A stretch of DNA of 64,000 nt, taken from the NCBI RefSeq assembly GCF_006542665.1, contig NZ_AP019735.1, forward strand, positions 186,001 through 250,000, written 5' to 3'. This document shows, in pieces, positions 31,510 to 40,513 of this stretch (the stretch's first letter is position 1; each line of letters begins with the position of its first letter). The notes beneath the pieces were generated by a model. It searched no databases and was not told the DNA's origin. It was given only the letters and a program-made list of their open reading frames with translations. This DNA comes from Alistipes communis (lineage in GTDB: Bacteria; Bacteroidota; Bacteroidia; Bacteroidales; Rikenellaceae). The position numbers were made by a program, and so were the translations under genes.

Positions 31510-32007
31510 TTACCGCTCCTTCTGCCGCCTTTTAATCATCGTTTCAACCTCGCGGATCTTGCCCAACGTACCGCGATTGGCACGATACACCTCGATCACG
31601 GCGTCGCCGCCGGCTCGCGCTACGGCCGCAGCATCCCTTCCGTTGCCTCCGCCGAGCGCATATTCCGCACCGCCGGCCAGGTAGGCCGAGAAGAGCAGAC
31701 TCATCTTCTCCACGCCCAGGTCGGCGCCCAGAACCGGCGCCGTCTCTTCGCTGATCTCATACATCACTTCGTCCGTTCCGGCCGACCATCGGGTGAGAAA
31801 GCCGGCGACGCGCAGCCATTCGTCGGATTTGGTCGGGTCGTAAGGCGTCGTGCGCAGCCACTCGGCGCAGCGCAGTACGTCGTCGTTGTAGCGGGCGCAG
31901 TCGGCCGCGGTTTCGATTTCATACTTGTCGGGTACGGGAGCGGTCTGCGCGGATACACTCCATGTCGCTGCGAGGCAGAACATGAAGATCGTCAACATGC
32001 GATACAT
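31510..32007 (-). CDS. Secreted protein of unknown function
   Basis: 165 aa. Clear signal peptide (MYRMLTIFMFCLAATWSVSA, cleavage before Q). The mature part is helical, with WLRTTPYDPTKSDEWLRVAGF near 50 and a Gly-rich turn GGAEYALGGGNG near 110. No lipobox. It resembles small periplasmic Bacteroidetes proteins of unknown role. It is on the same strand as glmS upstream (gap 130 nt on the far side). Confidence 0.7.
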   Translation of the reverse strand: MYRMLTIFMFCLAATWSVSAQTAPVPDKYEIETAADCARYNDDVLRCAEWLRTTPYDPTKSDEWLRVAGFLTRWSAGTDEVMYEISEETAPVLGADLGVEKMSLLFSAYLAGGAEYALGGGNGRDAAAVARAGGDAVIEVYRANRGTLGKIREVETMIKRRQKER

Positions 32008-32137
32008 AATTTTAAGGTTTTAGGTTTGTCGCCCGAAATTAACGATTTTTCCGCCGAAATGCAACATTTCCGCGACAAAAAACGGCTGCCGGCGGGAGAA
32101 TTTCCCCGCCGGCAGCCGAACCGTTCGTTCGGGCCGC

Positions 32138-33982
32138 TCACTCCACAGTCACCGACTTGGCCAGATTGCGCGGCTGGTCGACGTTGCGGCCCTTGTTGAC
32201 GGCCACGTAGTAGGCCAGCAGCTGCAACGGCACCGACGTAAGGATCGGCGAAAGGCATTCGCATACCTCCGGAATCTCGATCACGTAGTCGGCGATCTTC
32301 GCCGCCACCTCGTCACCGCGCGTGACGAGGGCGATGATGCGGCCGTTGCGTGCCTTGATCTGCTGGATGTTGCTCACCGTCTTGTCGTAGATCTTGTCGC
32401 GCGGAGCGATCACCACCGTGGGCATGTCGTCGTCGATCAGGGCGATCGTGCCGTGCTTCATCTCGGCGGCGGGACACCCTTCGGCATGGATATACGAAAT
32501 CTCTTTGAGTTTGAGCGCCCCTTCGAGTGCGGCCGGGTAATTGTAGCCGCGCCCCAGATAGAGGAAATTCTTGGCGTAGGTGAATATTTTGGAGAGGTCT
32601 TTCACCCGCGTGTCGAGTTCGAGCACCTCCTGCAACAACTCCGGCAACCGGTGCAGGTCGCGCGTGACCCGTTCGAACGCCTCATCGGCGATCGTGCCCT
32701 TCATGCGGCCGAGCATCAGCGCCATCATCGCCAGCACGGTCACCTGTCCGGTGAAGGCCTTGGTCGAGGCGACGCCGATTTCGGGTCCGACGTGGATGTA
32801 ACACCCCGAATCGGTGGCGCGCGGAATCGACGAACCGATGACGTTGCAGATACCGAAGACGAAGGCGCCCTGCTCCTTGGCCAGTTCCAGTGCGGCGAGC
32901 GTGTCGGCCGTCTCGCCCGACTGCGACATGGCAATCAGCACGTCCTTGTCGCTCACGACCGGATTGCGGTAGCGGAATTCGCTGGCGTACTCCACCTCGA
33001 CCGGTATGCGGCACATGTCCTCGAAGAGATGCTTGCCGATCAGCGCGGCGTGCCACGACGTGCCGCACGCCACGATGAGGATGCGGTGGGCGTCGAGGAA
33101 GCGCTCCTTGTTGTCGAGTACGCCCGACAGCACGACGTGCTTGCCGTCGGCGCTCACGCGGCCGCGGATGCAGTCGCGCAGCGTGCGGGGCTGCTCGAAG
33201 ATCTCTTTGAGCATGAAGTGGGGATAGCCCCCCTTTTCCAGCTCCGAGATGCTCATCCGGAGTTTCTGGATGTTGACCTTCGACTCCTTGTTGTCCATGT
33301 TGAAGACGTGGAGCGACTCGCCCCGGTTGATGACGGCGATCTCGTCGTCGTTGAGATAGACCACGCGGTTCGTGTATTCGACGATCGGCGTTGCATCCGA
33401 CGCGATGAAATACTCGCCGTCGCCTACGCCGATCACCAGCGGGCTGCTCTTGCGCGCCACGACGATCTGGTTGGGATTGCGGCGGTCGATCACCGCGATG
33501 GCATAAGCGCCGACGATCTGGTGGCACGCCTCGCGCACCGCTTCGAAGAGCGTGCAGCCCGTGTCGGTACGGATGTAGTCGATCAGCTGGACGACCACCT
33601 CCGTATCGGTCTCGCTGCGGAACGCGTAGCCGTGCTGTTCGAGCGCCTTCTTGACCACCGTATAGTTCTCGATCGTCCCGTTGTGCACGATGGCCAGATC
33701 ACCCGACTGCGAAGCGTGGGGATGGGCGTTCGTGTCGTTGGGTTCGCCGTGCGTCGCCCAGCGCGTGTGAGCGATGCCGACCGTGCCGCTGCGGTCTTTC
33801 GACTCGGCGAAATGTTCCAGCGCCGCGACCTTTCCTTTGGCCTTATAGATGTTGAGTTTTCCTTCGTCCGAAATCATGGCTACGCCCGAAGAGTCGTAAC
33901 CCCGATATTCCAGCCTGTGAAGTCCTTTGATCAGTACGGGATAAGCCTCCTTGCTCCCGATATATCCGACGATACCGCACAT
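32138..33982 (-). CDS. glmS: Glutamine-fructose-6-phosphate aminotransferase (isomerizing)
   Basis: 614 aa, full length. Makes glucosamine-6-phosphate for peptidoglycan and LPS. The N-terminal glutaminase begins MCGIVGYIGS with the catalytic Cys2; two SIS domains follow (about 290-430 and 460-600), including SQSGETADT near 355. Two copies of the promoter repeat lie upstream (34064-34222). No glmS ribozyme is evident in the leader of about 75 nt. Confidence 0.97.
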   Translation of the reverse strand: MCGIVGYIGSKEAYPVLIKGLHRLEYRGYDSSGVAMISDEGKLNIYKAKGKVAALEHFAESKDRSGTVGIAHTRWATHGEPNDTNAHPHASQSGDLAIVHNGTIENYTVVKKALEQHGYAFRSETDTEVVVQLIDYIRTDTGCTLFEAVREACHQIVGAYAIAVIDRRNPNQIVVARKSSPLVIGVGDGEYFIASDATPIVEYTNRVVYLNDDEIAVINRGESLHVFNMDNKESKVNIQKLRMSISELEKGGYPHFMLKEIFEQPRTLRDCIRGRVSADGKHVVLSGVLDNKERFLDAHRILIVACGTSWHAALIGKHLFEDMCRIPVEVEYASEFRYRNPVVSDKDVLIAMSQSGETADTLAALELAKEQGAFVFGICNVIGSSIPRATDSGCYIHVGPEIGVASTKAFTGQVTVLAMMALMLGRMKGTIADEAFERVTRDLHRLPELLQEVLELDTRVKDLSKIFTYAKNFLYLGRGYNYPAALEGALKLKEISYIHAEGCPAAEMKHGTIALIDDDMPTVVIAPRDKIYDKTVSNIQQIKARNGRIIALVTRGDEVAAKIADYVIEIPEVCECLSPILTSVPLQLLAYYVAVNKGRNVDQPRNLAKSVTVE

Positions 33983-34059
33983 AAATGATAAGTTCTGTTT
34001 TTAGTGAATCCGATGACTGCGTTTCCGGCCGAACCGAATGCCGTGCGAACCGGACAAGC

Positions 34060-34222
34060 GCCGCAAAGATACGGATAAGCGAGGGCAATGTCAAATTTAT
34101 TTGAACATTGCCGAGCGGGAGTATCTTCGGCGGGCCAAAGATACGAAAAGTCGAGTGCAGAAGCAAACACCAGCCTGATTGTGCCGAGACGGAGTATCTA
34201 AGGCGCAAGCCGAAGATAGAAA
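34060..34222 (-). repeat. Two tandem promoter-repeat units upstream of glmS
   Basis: Read on the minus strand. Each unit carries TTTG, 20 nt, then TATCTTTG; the -7 boxes are 72 bp apart. The unit nearest glmS has a hairpin with arms GCAATGT and ACATTGC (34085-34111) around CAAATTTATTTGA. Both units end in a GATACTCC-type head with GTCTCGGC or GCTCGGC. Confidence 0.75.
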
Positions 34223-34262
34223 AACGGTACCGAAAATTTACGGACGACCGGAAATTTTTCGT

Positions 34263-34270
34263 TATTTTTG
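34263..34270 (+). promoter_or_regulatory. -7 promoter box
   Basis: TATTTTTG, 33 nt before the MazG-like gene. Confidence 0.5.
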
Positions 34271-34303
34271 TCCTCGCATTCGATTCTTAAAACAAAAATT
34301 ACG

Positions 34304-34705
34304 ATGAAAAAAGAGTGGAACGATGTCCGGGAATTTCACGAGAAATTCGGTCATCCCGTCGCCCCGCAGCCGCGTATGATGGAGCGCGGACGCGCCCTGA
34401 GCCGCGGGAAGTGGATGAATGAAGAGGTGGCCGAATTTCTTGTAGCACAGGATATTTACGAACAGGCCGACGCCATGATCGATCTGATCTATTTCGCGTT
34501 GGGTACGCTGGTGGAGATGGGGCTCGAAGCCGACGAGTTGTTCGACATCGTGCAGAAGGCCAACATGGCCAAACTGTGGCCCGACGGCAAACCGCACTAC
34601 AACCCCAAGGACGGCAAGGTCATCAAGCCCGACGGGTGGGAAGATCCCGCCCCGAAAATCAAGGCCTATATCGATGCGGTCATCGCCCGCAAGGCGCAGA
34701 AATAA
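34304..34705 (+). CDS. MazG/HisE-like nucleotide pyrophosphohydrolase
   Basis: 133 aa all-helical protein of the phosphoribosyl-ATP pyrophosphohydrolase-like (MazG) superfamily. The metal-binding pattern ExxE...ExxD is visible as NEEVAEF near 40-46 and EQADAMIDLIY near 53-63. A C-terminal stretch KANMAKLWPDGKPHYN resembles family members that hydrolyse (d)NTP-like substrates. It is not in a his operon, so a house-cleaning role is more likely than histidine synthesis. The ATG at 34304 lies just downstream of a TATTTTTG box. Confidence 0.8.
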   Translation: MKKEWNDVREFHEKFGHPVAPQPRMMERGRALSRGKWMNEEVAEFLVAQDIYEQADAMIDLIYFALGTLVEMGLEADELFDIVQKANMAKLWPDGKPHYNPKDGKVIKPDGWEDPAPKIKAYIDAVIARKAQK

Positions 34706-34719
34706 CGCATCCGAATCCC

Positions 34720-34747
34720 GAACGCCGGGCGATGCCCGGCGTTTTTG
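34720..34747 (+). terminator. Rho-independent terminator
   Basis: AACGCCGGGC, loop GAT, GCCCGGCGTT, then TTT. Confidence 0.8.
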
Positions 34748-34801
34748 TTGCGAGGAAAGGGGTGTCGGGGTTTCGGATTTTCCGACTTAATCCAATGGAT
34801 A

Positions 34802-34960
34802 CCGCTCAGACAGGCGGCGCCTCGGCAAAACCCAAATAAATTTGGTTCTGCACTCGGCTTGCACACTTTGCGGAAGACGAGCTTCCGCTTAGATAGGCGG
34901 CGCCTCGGCAAAATGCAAACAAGTTTGCTTTTGCACTCGGCTTGCACTATCTTTGTCCGC
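34802..34960 (+). repeat. Two promoter-repeat units upstream of engB
   Basis: Unit 1 runs about 34808-34870 and unit 2 about 34892-34955. Both contain GGCGGCGCCTCGGCAAAA, a palindromic CAAA...TTTG core and TGCACTCGGCTTGCAC. Unit 2 has an intact promoter, TTTG-N20-TATCTTTG (-7 box 34948-34955). In unit 1 the -7 box is degraded to ACACTTTG. A small extra hairpin (GGAAGACGAGCTTCC) separates the units. Confidence 0.75.
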
Positions 34961-35557
34961 ATGGAGATCAAACGCGCCACCTTCAAATGCAGCTCGCAGC
35001 AATTGTCGCAGATTCCGCGCGACACATTGCCCGACATCGCCTTCATCGGGCGGAGCAACGTCGGCAAGTCGTCGCTCATCAACCTGCTCACCGGCCACGG
35101 TTCGCTGGCCAAAGTATCGGGAACGCCGGGTAAGACACGGCTCATCAACCATTTCCTGATCGACGACCGCTGGTATCTGGTCGACCTGCCGGGCTACGGC
35201 TACGCCCGCGTCTCGAAGAGCGAACGGGGCGAATTCTCGAAACTCATCACCGACTACGTGTTCCGGTCGGAGAAGATGCACTTCCTCTTCGTGCTGGTCG
35301 ACTCGCGGCTCGAACCGCAGGCGATCGATCTGCGGTTCATCCGGCTGCTGGGCGAACACGGCATTCCGTTCGGCATCGTCTTCACCAAGACGGACAAGCT
35401 CTCGCGCAACCAGCTCGAAAGCAGTGCCGCCCGCTATAAAAAGCAACTGCTGACCGAGTGGGAGGAGCTGCCGCCGCTCTTCTTCGCTTCGAGCGCCAAA
35501 CGCACGGGGCGCGAGGAGATTCTCGCCTTCATCGACAAATGTTTGAAGGATTCTTAA
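34961..35557 (+). CDS. engB: Ribosome-biogenesis GTPase EngB/YsxC
   Basis: 198 aa. GTPase needed for 50S assembly. G1 loop GRSNVGKSSL near residue 28, G3 DLPGYGYAR near 73, G4 TKTDKLSR near 144, G5 SSAK near 174. The ATG at 34961 follows the promoter by 5 nt, so the leader is very short or absent. Driven by the second promoter repeat. Confidence 0.96.
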   Translation: MEIKRATFKCSSQQLSQIPRDTLPDIAFIGRSNVGKSSLINLLTGHGSLAKVSGTPGKTRLINHFLIDDRWYLVDLPGYGYARVSKSERGEFSKLITDYVFRSEKMHFLFVLVDSRLEPQAIDLRFIRLLGEHGIPFGIVFTKTDKLSRNQLESSAARYKKQLLTEWEELPPLFFASSAKRTGREEILAFIDKCLKDS

Positions 35558-35573
35558 AAAAAAGCGGGAATCG

Positions 35574-35605
35574 TTTGCCGCCTTTTCGCAGGATGCTTAT
35601 ATTTG
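35574..35605 (+). promoter_or_regulatory. prs promoter
   Basis: TTTG at 35574-35577, 20 nt spacer, TATATTTG at 35598-35605. The layout matches the repeat promoters, though the repeat itself is absent. Confidence 0.6.
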
Positions 35606-35630
35606 CACCGTCAAATCCCTTCAAACTGTT

Positions 35631-36572
35631 ATGGCCATTCATAAAATCAAGTTCTTTGCCGGCCGCGGTTCCCGCTACCTGGCAGAGAAAATCGTAGCCA
35701 GCTACGGCACGAAACTCGGAGAGTCCGAGGTACTGAATTTCAGCGACGGCGAGTTTCAGCCCTGTTTCCTGGAATCGATCCGCGGATGCACGGTCTTCGT
35801 CATCCAGTCGACGTTCCCTCCGACGGACAATCTGATGGAGTTGCTCATGATGATCGATGCGGCCAAACGCGCTTCGGCGCATCAGGTGATCGCCGTGATG
35901 CCCTATTTCGGCTGGGCGCGCCAGGACCGCAAGGACCGTCCCCGCGTGCCGATCGGTGCCAAGCTGGTGGCCAACCTGCTCGTCGCGGCCGGTGTCGACC
36001 GCATCATGACGATGGACCTGCACGCCGATCAGATTCAGGGATTTTTCGACGTCCCCGTCGATGCGCTCTATGCCAGCGGCATCTTCGTTCCCTACATCCA
36101 GAGCCTCAATATCGAAGACCTGTCGATCGCTGCGCCCGACATGGGCGGAGCCAAACGCGCCAACACCTATGCCAAATACCTTCATACGCCGATCATCATT
36201 TCGCACAAGGAGCGTGCGAAGGCCAACGTCGTAGGCAAGATGACGGCCATCGGCGACGTCGAGGGGCGTAACATCATCATCGTCGACGACATGATCGACA
36301 CGGCCGGCACGATCTGCATGGCCGCCGACATGCTCATGAAGAAGGGGGCCAAGAGCGTCCGCGCCGCCATTACCCACCCCGTGCTGTCGGGCAGCGCCTA
36401 CGACAAGATCAACGACAGTGCACTTCAAGAAGTGATCGTCACCGACACCATTCCGCTGCGCGAGGGCGAAGACCTCCGCAAGTTTACCGTCCTGTCGGTG
36501 GCCGACATCTTCGCCGACGTGGTCGAGCGGGTACACAACTACAAGGAGATCTCTTCGATCTTCTTCAAATAG
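35631..36572 (+). CDS. prs: Ribose-phosphate pyrophosphokinase
   Basis: 313 aa. Makes PRPP from ribose-5-phosphate and ATP for purine, pyrimidine, His and Trp synthesis. The PRPP-binding loop is IIIVDDMIDTAGT near residues 221-233; the flexible-loop region KRANTYAKY is near 177. Own promoter upstream and strong terminator downstream. Confidence 0.97.
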   Translation: MAIHKIKFFAGRGSRYLAEKIVASYGTKLGESEVLNFSDGEFQPCFLESIRGCTVFVIQSTFPPTDNLMELLMMIDAAKRASAHQVIAVMPYFGWARQDRKDRPRVPIGAKLVANLLVAAGVDRIMTMDLHADQIQGFFDVPVDALYASGIFVPYIQSLNIEDLSIAAPDMGGAKRANTYAKYLHTPIIISHKERAKANVVGKMTAIGDVEGRNIIIVDDMIDTAGTICMAADMLMKKGAKSVRAAITHPVLSGSAYDKINDSALQEVIVTDTIPLREGEDLRKFTVLSVADIFADVVERVHNYKEISSIFFK

Positions 36573-36593
36573 CCGATCCTCCACGACCGGCAG

Positions 36594-36632
36594 AACCGGC
36601 ACGCCGCACAATGTGCGGCGTGCCGGTTTTTC
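36594..36632 (+). terminator. prs terminator
   Basis: A perfect stem of about 16 bp (ACCGGCACGCCGCAC and complement, short loop), then TTTTTC. Confidence 0.85.
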
Positions 36633-36787
36633 ATTCCGCAGGCTGCCTGTCCGACGAACGCCGCCGCACGGCCGGAGGCATCAGCCATCGGTCCGGAAAC
36701 AGCGATTCCTCCCGACGAAAACGATCCGCGGATGTTCCGCTCAAAAGAAAGGCACACCGCCCGTAATAGGACAAATACTTTTTTTAT

Positions 36788-36795
36788 TATCTTTG
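36788..36795 (+). promoter_or_regulatory. -7 promoter box
   Basis: TATCTTTG, 55 nt before the Big2 lipoprotein gene. Confidence 0.5.
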
Positions 36796-36850
36796 TTCGT
36801 CAGCAAAACAGCGAGAAACAAAACGAACAAAATTACAATCGCGCACAAAA

Positions 36851-38224
36851 ATGAAACACACCACACTTTTCCGCAGCATCCTGCCGCTCTGCATCGCAGG
36901 AACGGCGCTGTTCTTCGCAGCCTGCGACGACAACGAAGAGACGGAGGAGATCGGCTCGCTCCTCTTCGAGAGCAAAAACGTAACGCTGGCACTCGACGAA
37001 ACGGTGCAGCTCCGTGTCCGCCTATACCGGCCCGGTTCGACCGAAAATACATGGTACGACACGACCGCCAACCCCTACAACCTGCAATGGAGCAGCGGCG
37101 ATCCCTCCGTCGCCAGCGTCGACGCACAGGGACGCCTCACGGGACACGCCATCGGATCGACGGTGATCCGCTGCGCGATGCCCGACAACAGCGTCCACGC
37201 CACGACGCGCGTCACCGTGCACGACGGAACCGGCGAATCGCTGGCTGCCGAACTATCCCGGCCTTTCGACGACGCGCTCGTATACAGCCGGTCGGTCTAC
37301 CTGCAACGCAACACCATCATGCAGAGTTTCGACGTCGAGACCGACGGCACGCTCTGGTATCTCCAATTAGGCGGCAACGACCCCGAACTGCTCTACGTCT
37401 TACGCGGCGCCCCCAACGAATCGCCCAAAGACTACATGATGCTGCGCTGGTTCGGTCACGGCACCAATTTCGCAGTCGAGGAACAGGGCGCGGAACGTTA
37501 CATCTGGATCGGCAGCAACGGCAACAAACTCTCCGACGGTTCTTACAGCCAGAGCAACACCGTCTCCCGACTGAAATACTCCCCTGACAAAAACCGGAAA
37601 CTCGATCTGTGCGGCGGCGACACCTTCTTCATCAAGGACAAGTGGAACGTTCATCCGGCTATCGACACGGACAACGACATCCTCTGCATCACCGCTTCGA
37701 CGACCGGCGTCCGCGATTTTATCTTCTACCGGCTGAGCGACGCATTGGCGACACCCCTGAGCAAGGTGACGCTACGCACCCAGACATACGGCGGCGAGGA
37801 TGCCGATTCCCCGCAGAAAACCGAGACTCGCACCATCGAGGCGCACGACCTCACATCGATCGCACCGCTCGGTTCGTTCACGATATCGGTACCGGGCAAA
37901 GACAATCTGAGTCAATACGATTTCCAAGGATTCGACGTACAGGACGGTCTGCTCTATTTCTACGAAGGCGAAGCAGCCGGAAAACAGCCCAAGTCGATCG
38001 CATTCGTCACGGTGCTCGATATATCAGGCAACATCGTCGTTCCCCGCACGCAGGTCGGAGCGATCAACGACGTGAACGCGCTGGTGGAGGCGGGCATTTG
38101 CAGCAGCGACTCCAACGGATACATCGAGGCCGAAGGCATCAAGATGAAGCACGACCGGCTCTACATCGGATTCGCCACGCACGGCCCCGGAGCCAAACGC
38201 TGGGCCAACGTTTTCCGCTACTGA
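36851..38224 (+). CDS. Lipoprotein with a bacterial Ig-like (Big2) domain and a beta-propeller-like body
   Basis: 457 aa. Lipobox LFFAAC ends at about Cys25 and is followed by acidic DDNEETEE, a likely surface-export signal. Residues about 40-125 form a Big2 domain (WSSGDPSVASVDAQGRLTGHAIGST). The remainder repeats short strand motifs such as NTIMQSFDVETDGTLWYLQ, reminiscent of helveticin J/TagC-like propellers. That second match is tentative. It is monocistronic. A role in surface adhesion or glycan binding is possible but unproven. Confidence 0.75.
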   Translation: MKHTTLFRSILPLCIAGTALFFAACDDNEETEEIGSLLFESKNVTLALDETVQLRVRLYRPGSTENTWYDTTANPYNLQWSSGDPSVASVDAQGRLTGHAIGSTVIRCAMPDNSVHATTRVTVHDGTGESLAAELSRPFDDALVYSRSVYLQRNTIMQSFDVETDGTLWYLQLGGNDPELLYVLRGAPNESPKDYMMLRWFGHGTNFAVEEQGAERYIWIGSNGNKLSDGSYSQSNTVSRLKYSPDKNRKLDLCGGDTFFIKDKWNVHPAIDTDNDILCITASTTGVRDFIFYRLSDALATPLSKVTLRTQTYGGEDADSPQKTETRTIEAHDLTSIAPLGSFTISVPGKDNLSQYDFQGFDVQDGLLYFYEGEAAGKQPKSIAFVTVLDISGNIVVPRTQVGAINDVNALVEAGICSSDSNGYIEAEGIKMKHDRLYIGFATHGPGAKRWANVFRY

Positions 38225-38232
38225 TCCGCATA

Positions 38233-38310
38233 CGGCGGAGAGGCGGCGGCGCCTCTCCGCCGATAAAGCCGCTCGGGATTCGGAAATGCGAATCCCGAGC
38301 GGCTTTTTCC
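38233..38310. terminator. Two adjacent hairpins between convergent genes
   Basis: First hairpin 38233-38262 (CGGCGGAGAGGCG and complement). Second, 38264-38309, AAAGCCGCTCGGGATTCG and complement followed by TTTTT. The second has an A-run on one side and a T-run on the other, so it can act on both strands. Confidence 0.8.
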
Positions 38311-38355
38311 GATCGACGCACGTTTCGGCTACCGACCGTTCCCGTGCATTCTCCG

Positions 38356-39021
38356 TCAGGCGATCCGCTCCACCAGGATGCGCGGGTCCTGCTGCAACAA
38401 CTCGACGAAAGCATCGCCCTTGCGGCTCTTGCGCGCCTGCAACAACAAATTGGCCCGATAGATGATCCCCGACGCGGTACGCTCGCTCTCCAACTCATAA
38501 GAGACGATGCCGTAACCGCGCGTCCGCAACAGTTCCAGCGCCTCCTGAATCGCCTCGCGCTCCACGGCAGAGAAGACGAGCGCCGTACGGTGCGCCCCCA
38601 ACCCGCCGAAGATCAGGTTGAGCACCTCCAACCCCACGAGCGTCAGCACCGTGGCTGCCGCCGCGACGCCGTACATCCCCGCCCCCGTAGCCATGCCTAC
38701 GCCGGCGATGGCCCACAGACTCGCCGCCGTGGTCAGGCCGCGCACGATCTGGCGGTGGAAGATGATCGCGCCGGCCCCGATGAAACCGATGCCGCTGACG
38801 ACCTGCGCCGCCACGCGGCTCGGATCGAGCCGCAATCCGTCATGATACGCGAGGAACTCCTCGAAGCCCCATTGCGACACGATCATGAAGAGCGCACTGC
38901 CCAGCGAAACGAGAAAGTGGGTGCGGAATCCCGCCTCCTTGACGCGCCACTCGCGCTCGATGCCTACCACCGTACCCAGCAAACCGGCCACCACCAGCCG
39001 AAAGATAAAAACCCAAGTCAT
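38356..39021 (-). CDS. MgtC/SapB family membrane protein
   Basis: 221 aa. Four to five hydrophobic helices in residues 1-140 with the MgtC signature around GIEREWRVKEAGFRTH near 20-35 and VSGIGFIGAGAI near 75-86. A soluble ACT-like C-terminal domain (about 145-221) completes it. Family members affect magnesium homeostasis or inhibit F-type ATPase in some pathogens; the role in Bacteroidetes is unclear. Confidence 0.9.
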   Translation of the reverse strand: MTWVFIFRLVVAGLLGTVVGIEREWRVKEAGFRTHFLVSLGSALFMIVSQWGFEEFLAYHDGLRLDPSRVAAQVVSGIGFIGAGAIIFHRQIVRGLTTAASLWAIAGVGMATGAGMYGVAAAATVLTLVGLEVLNLIFGGLGAHRTALVFSAVEREAIQEALELLRTRGYGIVSYELESERTASGIIYRANLLLQARKSRKGDAFVELLQQDPRILVERIA

Positions 39022-39062
39022 AACCTAACCCTATAAGATGGTTCCGGCCTGCGGCCGGAACG

Positions 39063-39758
39063 CTATTCCTTCTTCTCGAATATGACGCCTACGACGTAAT
39101 AGTGCGGCGACAATCCGACCAGTTCGTCCGTCAACGCAGGATCGATTTCGGAAACGCCGCAACTGCGCACGACGCCCGCCTTCGGATCGTACCAGCCCGA
39201 ACTGTAAAACGCCAACGGAATCTCTTCGCTTCCGGCTTCGACCGCCGAGAGCTTGAACGGCCGCAAGCTGTAAAAATAGCGAGGTTCGCCGCCCGCCCCG
39301 CTGTCGCGTAATTCGAGCGGCAGACTGAACCGCATCATTCCGGGGATATGCACCGTCAGCAGCTTCGTCGAATCGTTCTTCTGCGAAAAAATCAGCGTCA
39401 GCGAACGTCCCCGCACATACTCGGTCGTCGTTTCGGGCAGGTGGAGCTCCTTCCTGAACCCCCTTCGCACCTCTTCGGGCATTCGTGTCAACTGCTGCCG
39501 CGTACCGCCTGCACGCACGGTATACAACCGTTCGGTTCCCGTGCTGTCCGCCTCGTCGAGATAGACGGCCACATCGTAGTTCTCACGTGTGAAATCGCTG
39601 AAATCGAAGCGCAGCACATCGACGCCCAACGCCCCGAGCGCCGCCACGACATCCTCCTGCTGCACCTCGGCCGGGCGCACGCGCAACTGCTCCTGTGCCG
39701 AAACCGTGCCGAAACACAGGCAGGCGGCAACGGCAATCCTCATCGTTTTTCCTTTCAT
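39063..39758 (-). CDS. Secreted protein of unknown function
   Basis: 231 aa. N-terminal signal peptide (MKGKTMRIAVAACLCFGTVSA, cleavage before Q). The mature protein is beta-rich with FYSLRPFKLSAVEAGSEEIP near 165; no recognised domain. A possible alternative start is Met6. It is downstream of two degenerate promoter-repeat units (39784-39900). The mgtC-like gene follows on the same strand, 41 nt on. Confidence 0.7.
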   Translation of the reverse strand: MKGKTMRIAVAACLCFGTVSAQEQLRVRPAEVQQEDVVAALGALGVDVLRFDFSDFTRENYDVAVYLDEADSTGTERLYTVRAGGTRQQLTRMPEEVRRGFRKELHLPETTTEYVRGRSLTLIFSQKNDSTKLLTVHIPGMMRFSLPLELRDSGAGGEPRYFYSLRPFKLSAVEAGSEEIPLAFYSSGWYDPKAGVVRSCGVSEIDPALTDELVGLSPHYYVVGVIFEKKE

Positions 39759-39783
39759 GGTTGACGGCGTCTGATATGAAGGA

Positions 39784-39900
39784 CAAGATAAGAAAAGCCG
39801 CTGACAAAAGCAAATCTTATTTGCAGTTCGCCGAGGCTGAGTATCCGAAGCGATGCCGAAATACGAAAAGACGCATGCAAAAGCGAACTTCGGTTCGCTC
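39784..39900 (-). repeat. Two degenerate promoter-repeat units
   Basis: Read on the minus strand. The unit nearest the gene has TTTG, 20 nt, then TATCTTG (the last T of the -7 box is missing). The second unit, 73 bp away, has the box changed to TATTTCG. Hairpin cores GCAAAT...ATTTGC and GCGAACC...GGTTCGC are retained. Confidence 0.6.
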
Positions 39901-40178
39901 TTGAAAATGAAGGATCAAACATTCCGTTCCGTCATCCGGAAGAAGAACCTGAAAGAATTCCGACGTGAGGATCGATTGCCGGAGTATTTGCGGGCCGAAG
40001 ACTGCGAAGTACACCCTTATAGCGGGTCTCCGCGGCGCACTCTTCGACCCGGGCGACACAACGTATCGCCCGCGAAATCGGGCACCCGCACCCCGCGATA
40101 GCGATCGCAGCGGAAAGGCCCGACCGGCGGCGTGCCGTAAAAAAACGGCGCCGAGCGAAGAATCTCCGAAATAATTCG

Positions 40179-40186
40179 TATCTTTG
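40179..40186 (+). promoter_or_regulatory. -7 promoter box of rpmI-rplT
   Basis: TATCTTTG, 34 nt before the rpmI start. Confidence 0.55.
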
Positions 40187-40219
40187 CACGCTATGTTTAA
40201 CTAAATTACTTTTACGACA

Positions 40220-40414
40220 ATGCCAAAAATGAAAACTAATGCCGCTGCAAAGAAGCGTTTTACTTTCACCGGCACAGGTAAGATCAAGCGCAAACACGCT
40301 TATCACAGTCACATCCTGACCAAAAAGACGACGAAACAAAAGCGCAACCTCTGCTATTCGGGCACGGTTTCGCAGGCCGACGAGGCCAAGATCAAGAACC
40401 TGCTGGTGAAATAA
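40220..40414 (+). CDS. rpmI: Ribosomal protein bL35
   Basis: 64 aa, very basic. The N-terminus PKMKTNAAAKKRFTFTGTGK is diagnostic for L35. It has its own promoter and is followed by rplT after 99 nt. In most bacteria infC (IF-3) lies immediately upstream of rpmI; here no infC is found and the upstream gene is on the other strand. Confidence 0.97.
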   Translation: MPKMKTNAAAKKRFTFTGTGKIKRKHAYHSHILTKKTTKQKRNLCYSGTVSQADEAKIKNLLVK

Positions 40415-40513
40415 TCCGGCCGGAGTTCGCACTTTTTATTAACACGGAGCGAATCAGCCCCGAAGAACGTGAGAGAATCACGTCGCTGACAGCTCTATCA
40501 AAAACTTTTAAGT

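Larger units (their letters stand above)
33983..34303. other. Divergent promoter region of glmS and the MazG-like gene
   Basis: 321 bp. It holds two tandem copies of the promoter repeat pointing toward glmS (-7 boxes at 34064-34071 and 34136-34143) and a rightward TATTTTTG box at 34263-34270 for the MazG-like gene. Confidence 0.6.

Noticed and set aside
33983..34070. glmS ribozyme in the glmS leader
   Set aside because: Leader of about 75 nt is too short for the ribozyme (over 120 nt) and lacks its conserved core.
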